Below are positions 34,035 to 43,545 of a stretch of 64,000 nt of DNA, piece after piece; the first letter of the stretch is position 1; every line of letters starts with the position of its first letter. This stretch comes from Fistulifera solaris. Taxonomy: Eukaryota > Bacillariophyta > Bacillariophyceae > Naviculales > Stauroneidaceae. Position numbers and translations under genes: made by a program. Below the pieces are notes generated by a model, which was not told where the DNA came from, made no database searches, and worked only from the letters and a program-made list of their open reading frames with translations. The stretch is from assembly GCA_030295235.1 (NCBI GenBank), contig AP026147.1, forward strand, positions 1 to 64,000, read 5' to 3'.

Positions 34035-37000
34035 TTAAGAGTTCGCCTGGCGCTCAACCAATTTAGCTTGTATTATACAGTCTAAGTGACTATGTAACTC
34101 ATGCACGTTGGGCTGAGCTAGTCTTAGCATTGTCGCCGTTGGTCGTGAAAGCCTTTTGGCGCGACCAACATCACCTATGCCCCCGCCAATATCTTCCACT
34201 GCTACCTCGATGTGGGCGCCATCTCGCTTTCGTGTGATCCGAATGGAGCGCTCACTACCGACATCAAGCACTGCGCTATCTCCTTTTTCAAAAAACCTTG
34301 TAAAATAGCATCACTGAGCGGATCCTCTACGTAGCGCTGAGCTGCTCTACGCATGGGACGGGCTCCAAACTCATCCGCATGGGCGCTACCTTCGTTCAGC
34401 ACTTGCGATAAAAGTGGCGTATCTACTGTAATTTCCATTTCAGCACGTTCCAATGCTTGCTGGACAGTCAGCTCCGCCACCATAGCTAGTTGTGCTGAAT
34501 CCAGAGGAGCAAATACAACAATTTCGTCAATACGATTCAGAAATTCAGGACGCATCGTGAATTCCAGTTCATCTTTGACGACTCGTGAGAGCTTGTCGTA
34601 AAGCATGTCGGGCGAGTCCATTGATTGTATGATTCCTTCCGCAAATGTGCTGGCATCCTCCTCACTCCATTGTTTGATTGTTTCCTTGAAACTACCGCGG
34701 ATAGCTTCCAATCCAGTGCTAGTGGTAGCTGCCGACTCGTCCACTGCACTTGGTGGCACATCACCTACTTCGGCCCACAATTTCTGTAAGAATTCGGAAA
34801 CGGCGGGGTCTGTTTGGGCTAGTTTCACAAGATCCGCTGGTGAACCGGTCATGGAAGTGCGCAACGCGTTCATAATTCGGGAGTCGGTAGCAGCTTGTGC
34901 CATCAGCGCTCCAGCTTTAGGACTCGATTGAAGGCGTCTCATGATCTCATCGGCTTCCATCGGGGGTCCTTCTGGTGGAGTATTTGTTAGTGCACCGTTA
35001 ACCTTTCTAACTTCACTTGAATTCGCAGCATCTTTACTTGCGGGTAAATTGCTGTCGCCATTGATATTCTTTTTGTGACTTCGTACCGTCTCTAGAATTT
35101 GTCGGCTTCCCACATTCGATGTCATGACCAAAATAGTATTTTTAAAGTTCACCGTACGACCTTTTCCGTCGGTCAGTATACCATCCTCCATGATTTGCAA
35201 CAAAACATTCAAAACGTCGGGATGCGCCTTTTCCATTTCATCCAATAACACGACCGAATGAGGGGCTTTCCGAACAGCTTCCGTTAACTGTCCCCCGCTT
35301 TCGTAACCGATGTATCCCGGTGGTGGACCTGTCAGACGACTTGCTGTGTGTTTGTCCATGTATTCACTCATATCGATTCGAATGAGATTTCTTTCTGCGC
35401 CGAAATACGTCGCCGCAAGTGTTTTGCACAGTAATGTCTTCCCCGTACCAGTCGGACCGCAAAACAGCAGAGAAGCGACAGGACGATTGGGATCTCGTAA
35501 ACCCGAACGAGCTCGGCGAATGGCGCGCGCCACACTGCGTAACGCACGATGCTGTCCTTTCACGCGTTTCGAAAACTCTTGTTCCAAATCTCGCAGACGG
35601 TCCATTTCTTCCAATTCAATCTGACCAACTGGGACGCCGGAAAGCTCACTAACGACACGCGCAATGGTATGATGCGTCACAACTGGTTTCTCTGAAGTCC
35701 CACCTTCTTCCAATTGCGCCAACGAGCCAGCTTCATCTAACAAGTCGAGTGCCTTGTCGGGCAAGAATCGATCCGTCAAGTATCGTTCCGACAAGGACGC
35801 CGCAGCTTGCAAAGCCAACGGCGTGTATTCCACCGAATGATGACGTTCGTACGTCCCCTGAATGGCCTTTAAAATGTCGCACGTTTCCTCGACAGTCGGT
35901 TCTTTTACCATGACGGGTTGAAATCGTCGTTCCAGGGCACCATCCCTTTCAATGTATTGTCGATATTCGGCTACGGTGGTGGCACCCATGACTTGCAATT
36001 CACCACGCGCCAAGGCGGGTTTCAACAAATTGGCGGCATCCATCCCACCTTCGGCCGCTCCAGCACCGACCAAATTGTGCAATTCATCCATGAACAATAT
36101 AGTAGGCGGCGCTTTCGGATCCGTCACTTCCTTCAACACCGACTGCAATCGTTCTTCAAATTCTCCCCGGTATTTGGTTCCCGCCACCAACAAACTCAGT
36201 TCCAAACTCATCAAGCGATAACCCTGTAACGAGGGTGGACACTGGTCCTCGGAAACCAATATTTGCGCCACTCCTTCGGCGATGGCGGTCTGTGTACGTA
36301 AAAGCAATGGAAATGGTTGTGATGGTGATGATATAAGATATTACTAAATCATTTTCAAGCAAGCATGCCCAAGAATGTCGGTAACGCACCTTTCCCACTC
36401 CTGGTTCTCCAATCTGTCGAAACAATCCAAAAGTAAGACATGATGAATTTGTTTTAAAAACATCCGCAAGCTCCAAGTGTACGCACCAAACAGACATTGT
36501 TTTTCCGACGCCGCAACAAGGTCCGCAAACACGCACGAATTTCGGCATCTCTTCCGTACACCGGATCCAACAATCCATCTTGGGCCTGTTGCGTCAAATC
36601 CACGGCGACTTGTGCTAACGTTGGTGTTGCAGCACTGCCACCGATACCGGTCACCAATTCTTTGCCTTCCGAATTTGATTGCAAATGACCCAACAGCGAT
36701 TCACAGACTTGCAAAGCGGTGGCATTGATCGAACACGATTCTTGCAGTAATTTCCACGCGGCACTTTCCTCGTTCGCTTCTCGTTGTTGCTTCATTTCTT
36801 GATAGCCCAATAGTGCGAGAAACAAATGATGCGTCCCAATAATGGGTTGTGACATTTGATCGGCCAACTGATTGGCGCGACGCAACGTTGATTTCATATC
36901 GGGTCCAAAAGGACGATCTTCTTGTTGCGAAGCGGCCCGAAATCCGGCCAACCAGCCTTTTTCGTTCGAAGTCGTCGAAGTGCCGTACTCGCGTTCGAGC

Positions 37001-37320
37001 TGTTGCGTGACACGACGTGTGGTGATTTGATATTGTGTCAATGTTCGCCGCAATGCGGGTGATTCGGGATGTTCTAAACATCCGGCGACAGCGTGAATGT
37101 CATTCACAAACTCACTTTGATATTGATTGGCGAATTGTTGTCCTTTCGCAATGGCTTGCACGCATTCTTCGGACAGTCGTTCAAAGACTTTTAATTGTGT
37201 AGAAGTTATTCGATTAGGAGAAGAAGGAATGATAAAGGAGTGTATTGTTGTTGTTAATGAAAGCAGACCGCCCCAAAACAGGAAGCAATGAATCGATTTG
37301 TTGCCTTGTAGAAGACGCAT
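34035..37320 (-). CDS. Clp/Hsp100 AAA+ ATPase, ClpC-like, probably plastid-targeted
   Basis: An unfoldase of about 1037 residues. ATG 37320 begins a hydrophobic leader, with a possible cleavage before F in TIHSFIIP like the diatom plastid motif. A Clp N-domain follows. Exons are 37320-36487, 36413-36390 and 36289-34035. The 24-nt middle exon encodes IGEPGVGK, the first Walker A, and is flanked by introns of 73 and 100 nt with GTGCGT donors. NBD1 has FMDELHNLV and ERRF. NBD2 has [23 protein letters not shown] and GARPMRRA. There is no ClpB middle coiled coil. NBD2 carries an insertion of about 140 residues between TSNVGSRQI and [14 protein letters not shown]. Near the end, CC at 34282-34283 lacks one base relative to the duplicate at 24780-25366; with it, the frame continues to 34035. 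The substrate and any ClpP partner are unknown. Confidence 0.88.
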
Positions 37321-37329
37321 TTTCAGCAT

Positions 37330-37995
37330 TGATTTTTTTCTAATTTTCTCCTCGTGCTTCTACAGCCGACGATTCTTCAAACTCCCTCGTATTTGATCTA
37401 GTCTATTTGAGTATGATCCAGTTGGTTCGCATGCTAATAATAAGGAAGTAATGACGGTTTGTTTATTTCTCTCGTCGTTTGCGAGAAAACAAAAAAGATC
37501 TGGCGCGAGCGAACGAAGCAAAGCCACGTCACTTTGTCAAAAGGGACTCGAATGAGTCGGTAGTCGAAACTAGGGTGTTAGAAGTTGTTGAGTTCGAGCC
37601 GCGGTGAGGCGAATCAGGTTGCAATTCATTCGAGTCGAAATAGTTAGATTAACGACTTTAGTAAAAAGTGAATTAACGTAGTCTACACAAAGAATTGTAT
37701 TCGATGCTGAACGGGAAAAAAGACGATCTTGCATTCCAAAAATCGCTGCTATAAACAAGGACTGAGATGAGAGAGACCAGACCTAGCACATGCTAAGGCA
37801 CGCGTTAAGGATTCCAACGAACTGAAAAGGTACCGAATTTACGAGAAGAGGAAATGATAAGAGACCATTATTCCCCTTGACAGCTTTACGACTCCTTTAT
37901 CGCGCTAAGACTTTGAGGGTCGCCGTTCTATTTTGTCGTATGTTTGTAGGAAAGTAAAATTCTTTAGCACGAATGTAATTTATATTTATAATGCT
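37330..37995. other. Intergenic region
   Basis: About 670 bp between the Clp gene start and the end of the L20 gene. No gene is recognised. Confidence 0.5.
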
Positions 37996-38616
37996 TCACA
38001 TTCTTTGTTGCTGTTGCTGTTGATCGAGCACATCCACCACACTCTTAAAGGCAAACGGCTCATTCGCCGCCAATTCCGACAATACTTTACGATTCAATTC
38101 AATCTGATGCTGTCCCAGCGATGACATGAATGTCGAATAATTCCAATCGTATTGTCGGACGGCCGCATTGAGTCGCAAAATCCATAAGGATCGCCAACGT
38201 CGTTTCTTGACTTTGCGATCACGGTAGGCGTATTGCCACGCTTTATGGACCCGGCGAATGGCAATCGAAAAGCAATTTTTGGATTTTCCGCGGTAGCCTT
38301 TGGCGTGTTTTAATAAATTTTTGTGCTGTGATGGGAGAGAGAAATGGGGTAAGAAAAACAGCGAGACGAGATTAACAGAAAACTGTCATGAATACTTTAC
38401 GTTTCTATCAAGGTATTCATGACAAATCCTTCTACAACACACATAAAGCTTGCATTGACTGACCTTTTTACTGGCAAGAGTACGAATTTGCCCGGCTGCG
38501 GCCGTGAGAGGCGACGAAGGAAGGAACCCCGTGAGAGGTGTCAAAGGATGCGTTGGCCCTCGCAACGAAGACGACGCCACATTCCAACAGCGTTGCGTAA
38601 GGAATCGCAAGGACAT
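37996..38616 (-). CDS. MRPL20: Mitochondrial large-subunit ribosomal protein bL20m
   Basis: About 160 residues from two exons, 38616-38464 and 38325-37996, with a 138-nt intron (donor GTCAGT, acceptor ACAG). Exon 1 encodes a basic, Ser/Leu-rich leader of about 50 residues ending in TLASKK, consistent with mitochondrial import. Exon 2 carries the bL20 core: HKNLLKHAKGYRGKSKN, VHKAWQYAYRDRKVKKRRW, then LWILRLNAAVRQYDWNYSTF. These basic stretches bind 23S-type rRNA early in large-subunit assembly. The C-terminus ends in six Gln. Plastid L20 is normally plastome-encoded in these algae, which favours the mitochondrial form. Confidence 0.92.
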
Positions 38617-39393
38617 GTCAATTGTTGTGAGATAAAATATTGTGAGATGTAATGAAGAAGACGAATGAGTAACTGAAGATCAATAACAACATGAACAACG
38701 ACAGACTGTTTTTTGCGACGACAACGATGCGAGAACCGAGGCTGAGTGTGTGTGTGTATGTGTATGTCCGTCCGTCACGGGAGGAACTTTTTTGCCGCTT
38801 TTCTCCAGTTTTGCTTCGTCGAGTGGTTTTTGTCGCTGTTTGGGTGGCTTGCGAACACGCGAAGCGCCAACATCGAGTCCCGGCTACGGGTTCAGTCACT
38901 CTTTTGCTCTTCTGCTTTTCCACGGGGAACGAGCCCCCGCTTGCGGGAAGGGCGAAAAACGAAAAAAGCTTCCCCGCAGGGCGCAGGGCTAGCCTGCCGC
39001 AGGCGGCTAGTAAATAATAAACCGACCGACCACGAAATAAACAAAACTTGTCTGCGATTCTACATTCCAGATTCCTTTTCAGCTTGGTCCATGATCCATG
39101 ACGCAGAACGCAGGATACGTGACTTCGAACTTTTTCGATCTAACGGACGGTTCGCGGAAAATCGACTGTGCGAAAGACAGTGACATTGTCAAGGGCGCGG
39201 ACTTTTTCTTCTACACGATTGTATCGACCAATTTTCGCGCCTCACACGTGTTCTTGTTTCGTGTTAAGCATTGTCTCATTCGTTTCTTGTTTCCAAGGAT
39301 TTCATAATCGACACTTTTTGAGACGCTTTCGTTCCCCCACAGAAATAAACATCAACCAGCACGCAACCATAGTAATCAACAATTAATTCAACA
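38617..39393. other. Intergenic region carrying a dispersed repeat
   Basis: No gene is called; overlapping open frames on both strands (38618-39183) lack motifs. A TGTG-rich patch lies at 38747-38765, and the dispersed repeat at 38921-39018. Confidence 0.5.
38921..39018. repeat. Dispersed GC-rich palindromic repeat, copy 2
   Basis: Related to 2841-2935. It has the CCCGC-TT-GCGGG hairpin, the linker ending GAAAAAAG, then a longer second palindrome (GCCTGC/GCAGGC) and GGCTAGTAAATAATAA at the end. Confidence 0.6.
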
Positions 39394-39864
39394 ATGATCC
39401 GGAATATTCTCATCCTCCTTTTGTCTCTCATAGCCGCCTCGGCCCAAGAAATGTCCTTTTCCTTTTCGCCCGAAGGACACCAGAGCAGTAGTAGCAGTAG
39501 CGCCGGTGCTGATTCCTGCGGCCTTTGCAGTCGCAACAACTTGAGTGCATGCACCAGTTGGGTCACGTCTCTCGATTACACCAATTACAACGTACGCAAT
39601 TTGTTTTGTGGCTGCACCGACCGCATTACCGGCGACAGTCAATGCTTCCGTTTCATGGATCGCGGACTATCGGAACTAGAAAGTTTCGCCAAGAATAAAT
39701 GCGGTGTTCATTTGCGATGCGAAATCTTGGATTACGATGCGGAACCAGACTCACACGTGTGCGATGAACAGTGTGCCGTTCTATTCATGGGCTGTTTTGC
39801 CAAGTGCTCCACGACGTGTGCGTACTTGTATTCGTGTCAAGCAATTGCGCCCGTCGGAAAGTAA
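39394..39864 (+). CDS. Secreted 14-cysteine protein, family unknown
   Basis: 156 residues. A signal peptide (MIRNILILLLSLIAASA) is followed by a Ser-rich linker and a compact domain of about 110 residues with 14 Cys. Landmarks are CGLC, C-x-SW, FCGC-x-DRIT, SQC-x-RF, CGVHLRC, EPDSHVC and GCFAKCSTTCAY. All 14 Cys and these landmarks recur in the protein encoded at 42358-43149 on the other strand, so this is a paralogous pair flanking the homoserine acetyltransferase gene. Disulfide-rich and extracellular is the natural reading. The family is not recognised and function is unknown. Confidence 0.85.
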   Translation: MIRNILILLLSLIAASAQEMSFSFSPEGHQSSSSSSAGADSCGLCSRNNLSACTSWVTSLDYTNYNVRNLFCGCTDRITGDSQCFRFMDRGLSELESFAKNKCGVHLRCEILDYDAEPDSHVCDEQCAVLFMGCFAKCSTTCAYLYSCQAIAPVGK

Positions 39865-40660
39865 GCGGTTGAACGTTTCGAAGACAGGACACTGTAATGC
39901 CAAGCAGCATAAACAGATATGTAATAGTATATACTAATTATGATAGAGGTGCCGAGCATTTTTTAGTTGTGTGGACTCCATAAAACTCCTTCTTTATAAA
40001 GAACCCGCGAAAAGCGCAGCAGCAGCTTGGCACTCTCATGCGACTTGAACCATATAAATTGTTCTTTCGTTTTATTTTATCATGTTTGCAAAGATAGCGT
40101 GGTTTTGATAGAAAGTTATGCAACTCGCGACGATTTTCATTGGCAATCAATTCCGTCCGTTTTGCTAGCGATTGTGATCTACATGTGAGTGATATTATTG
40201 CCTCGTCAAGCTGTAACTATGTGATGGAACATGTTACGGAGGAAAAGTGGATGAAATTTGGTTCCCGCTCGCTTGCTAGAGGGGCGATTGCCCACCCTAT
40301 CAATTGACTATAGACGTAAACTGTATGCGACCTTTATCACGACTGGATTTCAGTCACGAAGCGGGTTTTCCCACCTCTTCTGAATGCTATACTATGAAAG
40401 TCCTGGTGCGACGTCTGACCTTTACTTCGGCAACGCGAAGCCAAACACGCACGACGCGAAGCAACCGCGTCCATCCGCGCCGCCGACCTCGATGATTTTT
40501 TTTAGTTTTTGTTGACAGGAAAGTGTCGGTTATTGTCGGTGAATGTTGAAGGCTCTATTCGAATAGAGAGCATCACAACACAAGCACATAACTATTTACT
40601 TTGATTCTCGTTTGTATGCGCTAGAGCGAGAGGAATACAAGCTACAACACATCTACAATA
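39865..40660. other. Intergenic region
   Basis: About 800 bp; no gene is recognised. It presumably includes the promoter of the homoserine acetyltransferase gene. Confidence 0.5.
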
Positions 40661-42076
40661 ATGATTTGGTTGCGCAACGCCATGCCGATCGGCTGGAGGC
40701 GACGTTATTGCTCGCTCTCTTCCTCTTTAGCGACCACAGCCACTCGTACTCTGATTATTAGTAATAGTTGTCACAGTAGTTTACGATCCGATGTCGAAAT
40801 GATTGCTGCGAATCATCGGATAGCGGCGGCTGCTGGTCCGTTATCGAGGAACACTTCTCACAGCAACAATCTACAACAGCGGTCCTTTGCTGCTTCTACG
40901 GCTCCTACAACCACAAATAATGATTCCGAAATGAAAGACGAATACGGTGCCATGGATGATTCCGGTCATACATTTGTTTACCAGAATTTCGTCTTGGAAA
41001 ATGGACAAGTACTGCCGGAAGCGCAATTGCGCTATCAAACGTACGGCACTTTGAATGCTACCAAGGACAACGTGTTGGTGGTCTGTCACGCCTTGACCGG
41101 CAACGCCAGTTTACATGCGTGGTGGGGCGATTTGTTGGGAGATCAACTGGCTTTTGATACCTCGCAGTATTTTGTCGTTTGTTGCAACCTGTTGGGGTCC
41201 TGTTACGGCAGTACCAATCCTACTTCATTGAATCCGCGCACGGGACGTCCGTACGGCAAAGACTTTCCCGATGTCAGTGTGCGTGATTCGGTCCGTTTGC
41301 AATTGCTGTTGTTGCAACAAGAACTGCAGTTGCACTCGGTCAAAGCAGTGATTGGTGGGAGCTTTGGGGGCATGCAAACGTTGGAATTTGCCGTACAAGC
41401 CGGATCGTCCGCGAATGAACTCGAAGAGGATGATGCACCCGCGTATTTGCAAGACAATTTCTATGACACCGAGGGCAACCCCTTTGTCCGTAGTGTCATT
41501 CCCATTGCGTGTGGCGCCCAGCACACGGCATGGCAAATTGCCATTTCCGAAGTGCAACGTCAAGCGATTCAAAAAGATCCGCATTGGGAGAACGAACCCG
41601 AAAAGGCCACGGCTGGATTGGAAATTGCGCGGCAATTGGGAATGGTCACGTACCGTACTCCTAAAGGATATCAAACCAAATTCGGGCGCGATTTGATGGA
41701 TAGTACTTCGCCGGCGTACGGCACGAAGGCGCGTTGGCAAGTGCAAAGTTATTTGGAATACCAAGGACAAAAGTTTCTCAGTCGCTTTGATCCCATTACG
41801 TACGTGAAACTCACGGAACAAATGGACAGTCATGATTTGGCGCGTGGTCGTGGAGACAGTTTGGAAGAAGTCTTGCGTCGTGTCACGATTCCGGCGTTGG
41901 TGCTCGGCATTGATAGTGATGTCTTGTATCCACTCGCGGAACAAGAAGAATTGGCGGAATTGTTGCCGGGAGGTACTTTGAAAGTTATTCATTCGGAAGA
42001 TGGACATGATGGCTTTTTGTTGGAACAAGAACAGGTGGGACAGCATATCATTGATTTTCTGCAGCTTCGTGAGTAA
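40661..42076 (+). CDS. metX: Homoserine O-acetyltransferase
   Basis: Transfers acetyl from acetyl-CoA to homoserine in methionine synthesis. It has 471 residues without introns. About 95 N-terminal residues, rich in Ser, Arg and Ala with few acids, look like an organelle transit peptide. The alpha/beta-hydrolase core shows VVCHALTGNASLHAWWGD, the family-typical CCNLLGSCYGSTNP, the nucleophile elbow GGSFGGMQTLEF, and the late catalytic residues Asp in GIDSDVLYP and His in SEDGHDGFLLE. The frame is clean. Serine or homoserine succinyl use cannot be excluded by eye, but the GSCYGSTNP/GGSFGGMQ pattern fits MetX. Confidence 0.93.
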   Translation: MIWLRNAMPIGWRRRYCSLSSSLATTATRTLIISNSCHSSLRSDVEMIAANHRIAAAAGPLSRNTSHSNNLQQRSFAASTAPTTTNNDSEMKDEYGAMDDSGHTFVYQNFVLENGQVLPEAQLRYQTYGTLNATKDNVLVVCHALTGNASLHAWWGDLLGDQLAFDTSQYFVVCCNLLGSCYGSTNPTSLNPRTGRPYGKDFPDVSVRDSVRLQLLLLQQELQLHSVKAVIGGSFGGMQTLEFAVQAGSSANELEEDDAPAYLQDNFYDTEGNPFVRSVIPIACGAQHTAWQIAISEVQRQAIQKDPHWENEPEKATAGLEIARQLGMVTYRTPKGYQTKFGRDLMDSTSPAYGTKARWQVQSYLEYQGQKFLSRFDPITYVKLTEQMDSHDLARGRGDSLEEVLRRVTIPALVLGIDSDVLYPLAEQEELAELLPGGTLKVIHSEDGHDGFLLEQEQVGQHIIDFLQLRE

Positions 42077-42357
42077 GTAAGGAAGAGAATAGATTAGTTG
42101 CTCAAGTTATTGTCAGGCAATAGAAAAAGAGATTTGATCAAGAAACCCATTGTTATGCTAAACAAAATTGCTCAAGCTTACTTACTTAGAGTTGTATTCA
42201 TCATAGTGAAAATCATCTGTGTACGCAGAAGATAGTGGTGAAAAACAATCACATCTATCTACAGTTATAATAGTCTCTATGCCCCCATGCAACATCAGCT
42301 CGTCCGGGCTGAAATGGTGGTCACGAATTTTGCCAAAGTTGGACACCCGCTCTTGAC

Positions 42358-43149
42358 TTAAACTGTCTTGATAACCGTGCAAGCAATATTGTAAGCGCAA
42401 GAAGTACTGCAGCGGGCAAAGCAACCAAAGCCCACCGGGCAAATGCCGGTGCACGAATGAGAACCAGGTTCCGGATCAAAGTCGACAACATCGCAACGAA
42501 GGTGCACTCCGCATTCATTGACAGCAAACTCTTCCACGTCGGCAATACCGTCATCCGCGAATCGAAGGCACTGACTTTCAGGAGTAATTCGGTTGGCGCA
42601 TCCGCAAATGAAGTTAAAGACGCGGTAGTCACTGAAAGTGGGAGCGTAAATCCACGAAACGCAATCTCCGGGGGTTTCCGCACTGCAGGTTCCACAGGTC
42701 AAGCCACTGCTGCCACTATCGTCTTTGCTACTCTTGGTATCATCCTTGTCGTCGTTGTGGTGGTTCGTGCTCATGTCCTTGGACGGTTTGCTGTCTGTTG
42801 TAGCATCGCTGGTAGGGTCACTCACGTCGACGACAGGAACGTTGACATCCGGAACGTCCACATCTTCATCACCAGTGTCAACTGGAGGTTCGGTTTCTGT
42901 TGGGGTGCTAGTTTCCGATGGGTAGCTAGTTTCGGAGGGGCTACCAGTCTCCAATGGAGTTCCCGTCATCGGATCCGACAAAGCAAGGCCCAAGCCCGAA
43001 ATATCGGTGGCTAGATCGGAAGGAGGAATGGTAGCAGGATCGTCCGTGCTTAGACTGTCTTTGCTGCCAGTTCCGGAGTCCGAAAATGTGCCCTCCGCAG
43101 CAAGAGCAACTCCAAAAACGGAGACAAGAGCGATCAACTTGAATTTCAT
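42358..43149 (-). CDS. Secreted 14-cysteine protein with acidic Ser/Thr/Pro linker
   Basis: ATG 43149 starts the signal peptide MKFKLIALVSVFGVALAA; the frame is open 117 bp further upstream without one. About 263 residues. A linker of about 130 residues is rich in Ser, Thr, Pro, Asp and Glu (repeated PSETS/TPTET words, VDVPDVNVPVVDV) and is likely O-glycosylated. The C-terminal 110 residues hold the 14-Cys domain: CGTC, C-x-SW, ICGCANRIT, SQCLRF, CGVHLRC, EPGSHSC and GCFARCSTSCAY. It is a paralogue of 39394-39864, and the long linker is the main difference. A wall-associated protein is plausible; function is unknown. Confidence 0.87.
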   Translation of the reverse strand: MKFKLIALVSVFGVALAAEGTFSDSGTGSKDSLSTDDPATIPPSDLATDISGLGLALSDPMTGTPLETGSPSETSYPSETSTPTETEPPVDTGDEDVDVPDVNVPVVDVSDPTSDATTDSKPSKDMSTNHHNDDKDDTKSSKDDSGSSGLTCGTCSAETPGDCVSWIYAPTFSDYRVFNFICGCANRITPESQCLRFADDGIADVEEFAVNECGVHLRCDVVDFDPEPGSHSCTGICPVGFGCFARCSTSCAYNIACTVIKTV

Positions 43150-43545
43150 GGTGAAAGAAAGACGAGTGTTTGCTAACAAATGTAGTGAAGAAAAAGTGTG
43201 CAAAAACGTGCGAGAGGAGCAAACGGTTGCGATTTTATTGCGGGAACCCTCAACGGCAGATAACACAATTATTATAGCATTTTAAGTACACGAACATGGT
43301 TTTGGAAAAGACTTCAGTACTGCGATTCGCTGAGACTGACCGTTGACGATTCGCTCAATTGTCAAGGTCTATACAATTCAGTAGGGTTGCGGCTATACAC
43401 GCGGTTTTCAAGAGGCAGAGGCCGTTCGACATCGGATGATTCTCGTAACGGTACTCAATAGGCTTAAAACCAAACAACGTTACGTACGGCGATGTCATTT
43501 TTCTATGATTGAAGTCAAATATTCGTTTCACAGCTAATAAGCACA
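43150..43545. other. Intergenic region
   Basis: About 400 bp upstream of the 14-Cys gene and downstream of the first bZIP fusion gene. No gene is recognised. Confidence 0.5.

Larger units (their letters stand above)
32730..34690. repeat. Segmental duplication, fuller copy
   Basis: Partner of 23380-25366. Here the Clp homology continues into a complete gene, so this copy is the likely source, or retains the source arrangement. Confidence 0.78.

Noticed and set aside
38618-39183. Overlapping open frames on both strands upstream of the 14-Cys gene
   Set aside because: They run through the dispersed repeat and a TGTG-rich patch and share no motif with anything recognised.
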